Part shown: in pieces, positions 22,203 to 29,484 of the stretch | Position numbering within the stretch: position 1 is the stretch's first letter | Layout of the letters: the number at the start of each line of letters is the position of its first letter | Source of the DNA: CAZUAQ01 sp964618455 | GTDB lineage: Bacteria > Planctomycetota > Phycisphaerae > UBA1845 > PWPN01 | Direction of reading: 5' to 3' | NCBI GenBank assembly: GCA_964618455.1 | Contig: CAZUAQ010000057.1 | Coordinates: 1-31,414, forward strand | DNA length: 31,414 bases | The notes under the pieces: generated by a model | The model's database searches: none | What the model was told of the DNA's origin: nothing | Seen by the model: only the letters and a program-made list of their open reading frames with translations | Position numbers and translations under genes: made by a program

Positions 22203-23438
22203 ATGTCCAAGGATTTCATCAAACCCGCGCAACGGATTTCCCGCCTTCCTCCCTATCTTTTTGGCCGCATCAATGCATTGCGCCACCAGAAGCGGCAGGA
22301 CGGCATCGACATCATCGACCTGGGCATGGGCAACCCGACGGACCCCACCCCGGACCCGATCGTTCAGAAACTTTGCGAAGCTGTCCAGGATCCCCGGAAC
22401 CATCGCTACAGCGCGTCCCGCGGGGTGTACAACCTTCGCCGTGACGTTGCCCGGCACTACGAGCAGCAGTATGGCGTCGATCTCGACCCCAATGACGAGA
22501 TCATCGCCTGCATCGGCAGCAAAGAGGGGCTGAGCCACCTCTTGCTGGCCATGCTCGGGCCGGGGGATACGGCGGTCGTTGGCGACCCGGCGTTCCCGAT
22601 CCACTTCTACGGGGTGGCCCTGGCGGGGGCGAACGTCATCACCGTGCCCCTGGGCAATGACGACGCGTTCCTGGATCGGATCCGCCACGTGCTGACGAAT
22701 CTGTATCCCAAGCCGAAGCTGATGATTCTGAACTATCCGCACAACCCCACCGCCATCACGGTGGATCCGCCGTTCTTCGATCATGCCGTCGCGCTGGCGA
22801 AGGAACACGAGGTGGCGGTGATTCACGACTTTGCCTATGGCGAGACCTGCTTCGACGGATACAAGGCGCCGAGCTTTCTCTCCGCCGACGGCGCGAAAGA
22901 CGTCGGTGTCGAGTTCACCACGATGAGCAAGCCGTACAACATGGCCGGGTGGCGGATCGGTTACTGCGCGGGCAACAAGACGATGGTCAACGCCCTCGGC
23001 ACGATCAAGGGCTACTACGATTACGGCATCTTCCAGCCGGTGCAGATCGCCTCGATCATCGCGCTCCGGCACTGCCAGGAGCATGTCCTGGAGCAGTCCG
23101 AGGTCTACCAGAAGCGGCGGGATGTCGTGCTGGCCGGATGCGAGCGGCTGGGATGGACCGCCGAGCAGGTGCGCGGAAGCATGTTTGTCTGGGCGCGCGT
23201 ACGCGACGACCATCTCCGCAACGGCGAGTCGATCGACTTCGCCCTGCGCATGCTGGACGAGGCTGAAGTGGCGCTGGCTCCGGGTCGAGCGTTCGGCGAG
23301 AACGGTGAAGGCTACGTTCGCATCGCCCTGGTCGAGAATGACCAGCGCCTGCGTCAAGCCATGCGCAACCTCGACCGCGCATTGAACAAGGGTATCCTGG
23401 CCTCGTCCGCATCGGCGAGTGATACGTCGGACGATTGA
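22203..23438 (+). CDS. alaC: Alanine-type PLP-dependent aminotransferase (AlaC family)
   Basis: A class I/II aminotransferase of 411 residues, expected to interconvert pyruvate and alanine with glutamate in the cytosol. The sequence follows E. coli AlaC closely as I recall it: RISRLPPYLF, DIIDLGMGNPTDPTP, YSASRGVYNLRRDVA, GSKEGLSHLLLAML, NYPHNPTA and SKPYNMAGWRIGY with the PLP lysine at 243. The related LL-diaminopimelate aminotransferase cannot be excluded as an additional role. The ATG at 22203 is used; the GTG at 22188 lies across the TATAAT box. No Shine-Dalgarno precedes it, so a leaderless message is likely. hisH follows 54 bases downstream in the same direction. Confidence 0.9.
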   Translation: MSKDFIKPAQRISRLPPYLFGRINALRHQKRQDGIDIIDLGMGNPTDPTPDPIVQKLCEAVQDPRNHRYSASRGVYNLRRDVARHYEQQYGVDLDPNDEIIACIGSKEGLSHLLLAMLGPGDTAVVGDPAFPIHFYGVALAGANVITVPLGNDDAFLDRIRHVLTNLYPKPKLMILNYPHNPTAITVDPPFFDHAVALAKEHEVAVIHDFAYGETCFDGYKAPSFLSADGAKDVGVEFTTMSKPYNMAGWRIGYCAGNKTMVNALGTIKGYYDYGIFQPVQIASIIALRHCQEHVLEQSEVYQKRRDVVLAGCERLGWTAEQVRGSMFVWARVRDDHLRNGESIDFALRMLDEAEVALAPGRAFGENGEGYVRIALVENDQRLRQAMRNLDRALNKGILASSASASDTSDD

Positions 23439-23492
23439 CGCCGGGAAAGCATAGTCCGCCCTGAGGGCTTCACTCCCCATGAGTTTGTCAAC

Positions 23493-24116
23493 ATGATCGC
23501 CATCATCGATTACGGCATGGGCAATCTCCGCAGCGTGCAGAAAGCACTGCAACGCGTGGACGCGCGCGCGGAAATTCTCGATTCGCCGGAAGGACTCGAC
23601 GGGGCGGACAAACTCGTACTGCCCGGCGTGGGGGCGTTTCAGGACGCCATGATCCATCTGCGCGAACGGGGGTTCGTAGATCCGCTGCGCGACTTCGCCG
23701 CCAGCGGCCGGCCGTTTCTCGGCATCTGCCTCGGCCTGCAGTTGTTGTTCGAAGTCAGCTACGAGGACGGCGAGCACGAGGGGTTGGGCATCCTGCCCGG
23801 CAAGATCGTGCTCTTCGACATGTCGCATCAGCCGGACTCGGAACGTCTGAAAGTGCCGCACATGGGGTGGAACCAGGTCCGGTTCGTAAAGGATTCGTCG
23901 CTCACGCGCGGCCTCGAGCAGGGCAGCTACTTTTACTTCGTGCATTCCTACTATGCCGAACCGGCGGAGGCGGACATGGTGTTGGGTGTCTGCGACTACG
24001 GCCTGGAGTTCACCGCCATGGTCGAAAAGGGCAACATCTACGCCACGCAGTGCCACCCGGAAAAAAGTCAGAACGTCGGGCGTCGGCTGCTGGAGAACTT
24101 TGCCGGTCTGAGCTGA
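23493..24116 (+). CDS. hisH: Imidazole glycerol phosphate synthase, glutaminase subunit
   Basis: HisH releases ammonia from glutamine and passes it to HisF, which closes the imidazole ring in histidine synthesis. The protein has 207 residues, the usual length, and begins MIAIIDYGMGNLRSV. The class I amidotransferase triad is complete: Cys79 in GICLGLQLLFE, with His188 and Glu190 in QCHPEKSQ. No Shine-Dalgarno is evident; a short CCCTGAGGG inverted repeat lies upstream. hisF and other his genes are not in the window, so the pathway genes are scattered here. It ends 13 bases from the convergent DUF2225 gene. Confidence 0.96.
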   Translation: MIAIIDYGMGNLRSVQKALQRVDARAEILDSPEGLDGADKLVLPGVGAFQDAMIHLRERGFVDPLRDFAASGRPFLGICLGLQLLFEVSYEDGEHEGLGILPGKIVLFDMSHQPDSERLKVPHMGWNQVRFVKDSSLTRGLEQGSYFYFVHSYYAEPAEADMVLGVCDYGLEFTAMVEKGNIYATQCHPEKSQNVGRRLLENFAGLS

Positions 24117-24129
24117 TGCGTCGGCAGCC

Positions 24130-25176
24130 TCAAGAGGCAGTACGCTGGGCGGCGGGGCGTGGCGGATCGGCATGCAGGAGCGACTCCGCCCATCTCCGCA
24201 CGTGATCGGGGAGTTGCGTGTCCTTCACCGCCTGTCGAAACCAGTGCCGCGCTTCTTGATCCCGACCGAGACGGCGATGCAGTTCGCCGACGAGATACGT
24301 CGCGACCGCGCGGTTCTCATTCTTGATCTCATCGAGCTTCAACGCCTGCTCGAAGTGCCGCAATGCGTTCTCCTGGTGATCGCGTTCCCGTTGCATCGTC
24401 TCCATCATATCGGCCATCGCATGGCGCACAGGTTCGTCGAAGGATTCGATCTTCTCGAGCCGCTCGAGCAATGCCTCCGCCTGGAGATTCTCTCCATGGC
24501 GCCGAAGCAGCAACGCAAGCACCAGTTCGACGTAGGGCTTCTGGTAGCGGCTGAAGCGCCCGAATTCGAGGGCTTCGGCCACGCGCGTCACCAGCTGCAT
24601 CTCGATGTCCCGCTGGTTCTGCTCGGGACGCATCGGCGGACGCCAGCGCTCGATGAATGCGAAGACGAGGGCGATCCGTTCATCCGGCGGGAGCATCGCG
24701 CCGAGATCGCGCTGCACCCAGGACGCGCGCAAATGAAGCCATGCCAGCGCCTCGTGCGAACGGTCGCGCCATCGATAACATTGAATCGCGAGTGCATAGC
24801 GTTCGGGCGCGCCGAGATCGCGCGGTTCGCTTTGCGGTGTGAATCCATGCGGCAATTCCAGCCCCGGTTCTTCCAGGATGCGTTGTCGAACGTTCTGGGA
24901 AATGTGAATCGACGGATCAAAGTCGTGCGGATAGCCGCTGTAACCGCAGGAAGGGCAGGTCGAGATGCGGAAAAAGACCGGCTGTGGACCCAGGGCACGG
25001 GCGAACAGATCCCGATCGACACCGCCGCGTGTATTGCTCTGGGCGACGGCAACAGTGGTGAAATGCTGTTGGCAGACCGGGCAATCCAGCTCCGGTCGCG
25101 CCAGCAGCGAGAGCCGTTCGCCTTCCTGCCAGGTTCCGGTCAACAGCAGAAAACACAAGGGTATTGCAGGGTGCAA
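24130..25176 (-). CDS. DUF2225 family protein with TPR-like C-terminus
   Basis: A 348-residue protein of unknown function. Near the N-terminus are two zinc-ribbon halves, CPVC (Cys32, Cys35) and CPSCGY (Cys74, Cys77), the DUF2225 signature together with the Asp-rich stretch DRDLFARALGPQPVFF between them. The C-terminal half is all helical with TPR-like units (ENALRHFEQALKLDEIKNEN, GRDQEARHWFRQAV). The start is TTG with only a weak ribosome site. The first 15 residues are hydrophobic (IPLCFLLLTGTW), which could be a signal or anchor, or an artefact if the true start is downstream. It stands between hisH (convergent) and a PEP-CTERM gene about 100 bases upstream on the same strand. Confidence 0.8.
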   Translation of the reverse strand: MHPAIPLCFLLLTGTWQEGERLSLLARPELDCPVCQQHFTTVAVAQSNTRGGVDRDLFARALGPQPVFFRISTCPSCGYSGYPHDFDPSIHISQNVRQRILEEPGLELPHGFTPQSEPRDLGAPERYALAIQCYRWRDRSHEALAWLHLRASWVQRDLGAMLPPDERIALVFAFIERWRPPMRPEQNQRDIEMQLVTRVAEALEFGRFSRYQKPYVELVLALLLRRHGENLQAEALLERLEKIESFDEPVRHAMADMMETMQRERDHQENALRHFEQALKLDEIKNENRAVATYLVGELHRRLGRDQEARHWFRQAVKDTQLPDHVRRWAESLLHADPPRPAAQRTAS

Positions 25177-25278
25177 AGGTTATGCCCCAGGAAGAAAGCC
25201 AGTGCATGCCATCAAGGGAATGATACACCGCACCCTTCGTCGAGCGCAGTGTCCAGGCACAATCCATCAACACCTGTG

Positions 25279-26205
25279 TTATGCACGACGACGCAGGACG
25301 AGCAGTCCCGACACCGCGCCGAGCAGCAGAAGCGTTGAGGGTTCCGGCACGGGCTGAACGGAAGCGGCAAGACTCGACGACGACGAAGCGGTCGGATCCG
25401 CACCTTCGGTGAAAAGCATCCCGTTGTCCACCAGTGCATCGAACACGGATTCCGGGCTGTCACCGCCCAGGATCGCCGAGAGAATTGAATTGCTCACCAG
25501 TTCCTCGATCTCGGCGTCGGTCAACATCTCGCCCGCATCAACCCGCGCCATCAGCGTATCCCGCGCCAGGTCGAACTCCGACTCCCTCTGGGCACGGCCG
25601 CTCAGCTTGGAAAAGATGTTGTCCGTCTCCGTCAGGTTGAAGATCGGCTGAGTCAACACGGCGAGGGCATCCAGGTAGACGTTCCCGGAGATATCGATGG
25701 GGCCGATGTCGAAGTCCAGCGTATCGCCGTCGCGAAGGAGATAGCCGTCGGTTTCGAACGATCCGCGGTGAGACACCTGCAGAAGCTGGTCATAAAACCC
25801 GAGGGCGTTCACCGTCATGCCCATGTCGATCAATACACTGCCGGTGGCGGTAAGATCCTGCGCGCCGGTGTTGAGGTTGTATTCATACGACAACGCCTGG
25901 TTCAGGGTATTGAGCGAAAATTCGAGCTCCGGAATGCCGCGCCGATTGATCGTGCCGGTGAAACCCAGCGGGCCGCTCAGCGTCAGGTCGGCGTTTCCGA
26001 AATCGAACTCGCGGTTGTTGTAATTGGTGAAACCGTTGATGGTGTGCCCGTCGCCGATGATGTCCCGGGATCCGGTGAACTGGAAGTCCACGAAAGACAG
26101 CCCCCGCAGGATTTTCGTCCCTACGCCGGCGTGGGCGGTCCCCGCCGCCGACAGCACACCCAGCAACATCATCCCCAAAGCACGCTTGGCACAGACGCGA
26201 TGCAT
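25279..26205 (-). CDS. PEP-CTERM sorting domain protein of unknown function
   Basis: A secreted 308-residue protein. The signal peptide is at 1-26 (MMLLGVLSAAGTAHA). The body, about 27-220, is beta-rich with repeated short strands (DFQFTGSRDI, NREFDFGNADLTLSG, LDFDIGPIDISGNV). A helical, acidic segment follows at about 210-265 (SEFDLARDTLMARVDAGEMLT), then a Ser run. The C-terminal 22 residues are the PEP-CTERM signal: PEP at 287-289, hydrophobic stretch, RRRA end. I recognise no family for the body. GGAGGA six bases or so before the ATG supports the start, and a promoter lies at 26255-26283. Confidence 0.85.
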   Translation of the reverse strand: MHRVCAKRALGMMLLGVLSAAGTAHAGVGTKILRGLSFVDFQFTGSRDIIGDGHTINGFTNYNNREFDFGNADLTLSGPLGFTGTINRRGIPELEFSLNTLNQALSYEYNLNTGAQDLTATGSVLIDMGMTVNALGFYDQLLQVSHRGSFETDGYLLRDGDTLDFDIGPIDISGNVYLDALAVLTQPIFNLTETDNIFSKLSGRAQRESEFDLARDTLMARVDAGEMLTDAEIEELVSNSILSAILGGDSPESVFDALVDNGMLFTEGADPTASSSSSLAASVQPVPEPSTLLLLGAVSGLLVLRRRA

Positions 26206-26254
26206 GTCATTTCCTCCGCTTCGGTTAGGAGCGTATCCGTCGCCCGAACCTCAT

Positions 26255-26283
26255 TTTATATGCGAATCCCGCTCACCCGACAA
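26255..26283 (-). promoter_or_regulatory. Sigma-70 promoter of the PEP-CTERM gene
   Basis: On the minus strand TTGTCG (26283-26278) and TATAAA (26260-26255) are 17 bases apart, matching consensus at 4 and 5 of 6 positions. It lies about 50 bases before the start codon, with transcription starting near 26248. Confidence 0.65.
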
Positions 26284-26492
26284 CGGAAATCAAGCCCGCC
26301 TCACTCGAGACCGGGTGTCGGGTTGGGCATGGCGAGGGCGTAAACCCTGAATACATCGGTCATGAGGTTGAAAAGGTTGATCTTTGGACCGCAAGCCCCG
26401 AAATCGAAGTGGGGGGACCTGCGGGCCGAGGAACCGTTAGTGCGTCTTAAGATACTGTTATAAAAGAGGATATGTGTACTTGGGGCAAGGGG

Positions 26493-27878
26493 TCAGGAAA
26501 TCGTCGCTGCCATGGCCTGGTGGAAGCGGAGCACGCACTCGGTTCCGATGTGGAGGTCGCGGACGTGGAAAAACTCGTTCGGGCTGTGGAGATTGCAGCC
26601 GGGGTCCGCGAAACCGAGCATGACGCTGTCGGCACCGAGGATCTCCTTGAACAGCGGCAGGATCGGCAGGGTGCCGCCTTCCCGCACGAGGATTGGATCG
26701 CGTCCGTAGCTTTCGGCCAGCGCACGCCGCCCCGCCTGCATGGCGGGGGAATCCTCGGGGGCGAGGTACGCGCCGCAACCGGCGTGATTTCGAATCGTCA
26801 GCTTGACCGACGGGGGGCAGGCCCGGCGAACGAAGGTGTCGAAAGCTTCTGAAATCTTCTCGTGGTCCTGGTTCGCCACCAGGCGCATGGAGACCTTGGC
26901 CGAGGCCCGTGAGGGCACGATCGTGGCGGAGCCCTCGCCCGTGAACCCGCCCCAGATACCGTTCACATCCAGCGTCGGGCGGATGCTGCATCGCTCGGAG
27001 TTCGAGTAACCCGTCTCGCCGAACGGCGTCGGGCTGCCGGTCCGCGCCGCCAGATCGGCATCGCTCATGCCATGCGCCGCCATCCGCTTCCGCTGATCCG
27101 CGCTCAACTCGACGACCTCCTCGTAGAAGCCGGGAATGGTGACGCGTTGTTCATCGTCATGCAGCGAAGCGAGGAGACGCGCGAGGATGTTGGCGGGGTT
27201 GGCGACGGATCCGCCGAACTGGCCACTGTGCAGATCGCGCGACGGGCCGTCCACGATGAGTTCCTTGTACACCAGCCCGCGCGTCGAGAGCGTAAGTGCC
27301 GGTGTCTCTTCGTTGTGCTTGGACGTGTCCGAGAGGACCACGGTATTGCAGGCCAGCAGGTCGGCGTGTTCACGGACGAACGCCGGCAGATTCGGAGAGC
27401 CGAGTTCCTCTTCCCCTTCGAGCAGCACTTTCACGCGGACCGGCAGTGCGAGCCCCGCCTCTTTCCAGCAGCGCAGCGCCGCCAGATGCGCCATCACCTG
27501 GCCTTTGTCGTCGGCGGCGCCGCGGGCGAAGATCGCGCCGTCGCGGATCGCCGGACCAAAAGCGGGGGAGGTCCACAGCGAGGCCTCGCCGATCGGCTGC
27601 ACGTCGTAATGGCCGTACATCAGCAGCGTCGGCGCATTGGGATGATCAGCCAAGGGGCCGCTGTCGGCGAAGACAACCGGATGCCCCGCCGTCGGCAGGA
27701 GTCGGGCATCGAGGCCGGAGCCTGACAGGTGATCGCGGACCCACGCCGCGCACTGCTTCACGTCGCCGGCATGCGCGGCCTCCGTCGAGATGGTCGGAAA
27801 CCGCAGAAACGTCAGAAGCTCGTCCAGCGTCAGGTTCTGGCGCTCCCGGGCCGTCGTCAGCACGTGTTCAAGGGACAT
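26493..27878 (-). CDS. M20 family metallo-dipeptidase
   Basis: A 461-residue di-zinc peptidase of the M20 (ArgE/DapE/CNDP-like) family, likely a cytosolic dipeptidase. The metal site is complete: His90 in MYGHYDVQP, bridging Asp123 in GAADDKGQ, catalytic Glu157 and ligand Glu158 in EGEEELGS, Asp184 in LSDTS and His431 in CNLHSPNEFF. The inserted dimerisation domain (about 205-370) contains DGPSRDLHSGQFGG, typical of carnosinase-like members. The start has only a weak purine stretch upstream. The lipoprotein gene upstream ends 30 bases before it on the same strand, so the two may be cotranscribed. No clear terminator follows; a weak CCGCA/TGCGG hairpin lies at 26389-26424. Confidence 0.93.
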   Translation of the reverse strand: MSLEHVLTTARERQNLTLDELLTFLRFPTISTEAAHAGDVKQCAAWVRDHLSGSGLDARLLPTAGHPVVFADSGPLADHPNAPTLLMYGHYDVQPIGEASLWTSPAFGPAIRDGAIFARGAADDKGQVMAHLAALRCWKEAGLALPVRVKVLLEGEEELGSPNLPAFVREHADLLACNTVVLSDTSKHNEETPALTLSTRGLVYKELIVDGPSRDLHSGQFGGSVANPANILARLLASLHDDEQRVTIPGFYEEVVELSADQRKRMAAHGMSDADLAARTGSPTPFGETGYSNSERCSIRPTLDVNGIWGGFTGEGSATIVPSRASAKVSMRLVANQDHEKISEAFDTFVRRACPPSVKLTIRNHAGCGAYLAPEDSPAMQAGRRALAESYGRDPILVREGGTLPILPLFKEILGADSVMLGFADPGCNLHSPNEFFHVRDLHIGTECVLRFHQAMAATIS

Positions 27879-27908
27879 GCGCGTCTCGCTCGCAAGGGGG
27901 CATCCGGA

Positions 27909-28613
27909 TCACGCGCTTTCACCGGGTGTCGCGGATCCGACTTCGAAACGGAGCTTCAGATTCGAGATCTTGAGTTCACCGGCCGCTTCCTGGCTCTTGG
28001 AGGAGGTCGCGTCGATTTTGCCGAACAGATACACGTCGTAGCTCGTCGCGGGTTCGAACGTGAGCTTCAGATGACGCTTCTCCGCGCTCGATCCCGATTC
28101 CCGGGCGTCGTCGCTGTTCAGCGTGACCAGGGGCATCTGGGCCACCTGCCGGCGCTTCTGGTCCTGCACAATCAACTGCAGCACGGCCTCTGCCCGTGTG
28201 CCTGCCTCCGGCGGATCGTCCGCACTGACCGATTGTTCGAGCGTGTATTCCACGAGGATGGCCACCTCGTGCGCGCGATCGGATTGATGGTTGACGCGAT
28301 GGCCCAGGGTGAACTCAGCAGACGATTCGCCCCCGCGTACCGCCTCCGCCCGGGCGTACGCTGTGCCGTCACTCGTGGCGTCGGAAGCGCCGCGCGCCTC
28401 ACCCTCGGGGCCAGGGTTCTGGCTGCTCTGCTTCAGGTGAATGTTGAACGCACGCTCTTCCGGAAGACGCACGGTATCGCCGGAGAAATCATGCTGCTGC
28501 TCGGTGGGCACACGAATGCTCGCCCGCCCGCCGCCCCCCTGGCAGCCCGACGCCATCAGCGCCAGCATCCCGCAGATCCACGAACATCCGATAAGTTTCC
28601 AGGTGCGATGCAT
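27909..28613 (-). CDS. Putative lipoprotein of unknown function
   Basis: A 234-residue exported lipoprotein. The signal peptide (LIGCSWICGMLALMASGC) ends in a lipobox with Cys24 as the lipid site, followed by a GGGG linker. The mature part is hydrophilic and rich in Glu, Ser and Ala; a beta-rich central region (AEFTLGHRVNH, HEVAILVEYTLEQSV, LQLIVQDQKRRQVAQMPLV) ends with HLKLTFEPATSYDVYLFGKIDA and LKISNLKLRFEV. I recognise no family. The ATG at 28613 is chosen because GGAG lies eight bases before it and it places the signal peptide at the N-terminus; the frame runs open up to 28703. The M20 dipeptidase is 30 bases downstream. A perfect palindrome sits upstream at 28648-28663. Confidence 0.78.
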   Translation of the reverse strand: MHRTWKLIGCSWICGMLALMASGCQGGGGRASIRVPTEQQHDFSGDTVRLPEERAFNIHLKQSSQNPGPEGEARGASDATSDGTAYARAEAVRGGESSAEFTLGHRVNHQSDRAHEVAILVEYTLEQSVSADDPPEAGTRAEAVLQLIVQDQKRRQVAQMPLVTLNSDDARESGSSAEKRHLKLTFEPATSYDVYLFGKIDATSSKSQEAAGELKISNLKLRFEVGSATPGESA

Positions 28614-28647
28614 CGGCTCTTCTCCGCCGTACGCCTGCTTAGCACCT

Positions 28648-28663
28648 TTGACACGTGAGTCAA
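28648..28663. promoter_or_regulatory. Palindrome TTGAC-N6-GTCAA in a divergent intergenic region
   Basis: TTGAC (28648-28652) and GTCAA (28659-28663) are perfect complements. The forward strand reads TTGACA and the reverse TTGACT, both close to a -35 element. It lies between the lipoprotein gene (minus) and the PilZ gene (plus). No matching -10 was found at the correct distance. Confidence 0.35.
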
Positions 28664-28801
28664 GATGCACTCCGACATTATCACCCCTTCCCGCCTGCGG
28701 CAAATCCTGAGCGATCTGGAGGAAAGTGCCTTCATTCCCATCCCCGGCTCGCCGATGTCGAATGTAGATCCTGTTCCCGAGCTTTCAGGAAGCACCTGCC
28801 C

Positions 28802-29314
28802 ATGCCCACCCAATCCATGACCCGCCGTCAACTCGCCGATCTTCTCGACGAGCTGGAAAAACGAGCTCGCGCACAGTCGCCGGTGAACGACTCGCCCGAC
28901 GACTGGGTGAACCGTCGCCGGTCGGATCGCCGCCCGTTCCGCACGAGCTGCACCGTGGCCTGCTGGGACGTGAGTCGGCAGCTTCCCCAGAATTTCGAAG
29001 GGCGGACACGCAATCTCTCGCACCTGGGGCTCAGCGTCCTGGTCCCGCGTGAATACCGAATTGACGAACCGGTCGAAGTCAGCTTCACCCTCGGGGGAAG
29101 CGAACCGCTGTACATGAGCGGGCTCGTCCGCTTCTGCCGCTACGCGGGGCAGGGATACTACGAGATCGGCATGGCCATGAAGCACGCCGGCGATGAGTCG
29201 ATTTTCCAGGTGGTGCCGGTGAACGCGGATGCCATGTTCAACTGGTTCAAGGATGCCATCGAGAACCTGCAGGCCACTGCCGATTACCACCAATCCAGAC
29301 AATCCATATCATGA
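28802..29314 (+). CDS. PilZ domain protein (c-di-GMP receptor)
   Basis: A 170-residue protein. A short helical N-terminus (RRQLADLLDELEKRAR) precedes a PilZ domain with both binding motifs: RRSDRR (Arg40 to Arg44) as the RxxxR and NLSHLG (71-76) as the [D/N]xSxxG. Strands VEVSFTL and YMSGLVRFCRY and the ending YYEIGMAMKH are typical. Such proteins bind c-di-GMP and control motility, adhesion or secretion. The ATG at 28802 has AGGAAG nine bases upstream; an in-frame ATG at 28655 would overlap the palindrome and adds no conserved sequence. Flagellar genes lie 10 kb away, so a motility role is only possible. It appears monocistronic. Confidence 0.9.
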   Translation: MPTQSMTRRQLADLLDELEKRARAQSPVNDSPDDWVNRRRSDRRPFRTSCTVACWDVSRQLPQNFEGRTRNLSHLGLSVLVPREYRIDEPVEVSFTLGGSEPLYMSGLVRFCRYAGQGYYEIGMAMKHAGDESIFQVVPVNADAMFNWFKDAIENLQATADYHQSRQSIS

Positions 29315-29351
29315 TAGGGCTGCCAATTCGGCAGGCTGTCATCGCACCATG

Positions 29352-29366
29352 TGCGTTCTGAACGCA
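29352..29366. promoter_or_regulatory. Palindrome TGCGTT-CTG-AACGCA upstream of clpB
   Basis: A perfect 6-3-6 inverted repeat. Part of it, TTCTGAACGC, recurs as a direct repeat at 29421-29430. It is about 120 bases before clpB, a suitable place for an operator. Confidence 0.4.
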
Positions 29367-29439
29367 TTCCTGGGCTCAAAATCGCGGAAGTTCATAATGG
29401 AACGGGGTTTGCAAGTGTTCTTCTGAACGCTCGCGCGTC

Positions 29440-29455
29440 GGGAACTGGAGTTCCC
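29440..29455. promoter_or_regulatory. Palindrome GGGAACT-GG-AGTTCCC upstream of clpB
   Basis: A perfect 7-2-7 inverted repeat 16 bases before the clpB ribosome binding site. It could be an operator or, in the message, a hairpin near the ribosome site. It is not the CIRCE element. Confidence 0.45.
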
Positions 29456-29484
29456 TGCTACGCGGCGTGAAGGGAGGATTGCAT

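Noticed and set aside
22167..24173. Long minus-strand open frame of 668 codons opposite alaC and hisH
   Set aside because: Both plus-strand genes have clear families and intact motifs. The antisense frame is a by-product of GC-rich codon use and shows no family resemblance or ribosome site.
26446..26475. AT-rich patch with GTTATAAAAG next to the M20 gene's 3' end
   Set aside because: It looks promoter-like on the plus strand, but no supported plus-strand gene follows and no -35 fits.
29320..29334. CTGCC-AATTC-GGCAG hairpin after the PilZ gene
   Set aside because: Five-pair stem without a T run; too weak to call a terminator.
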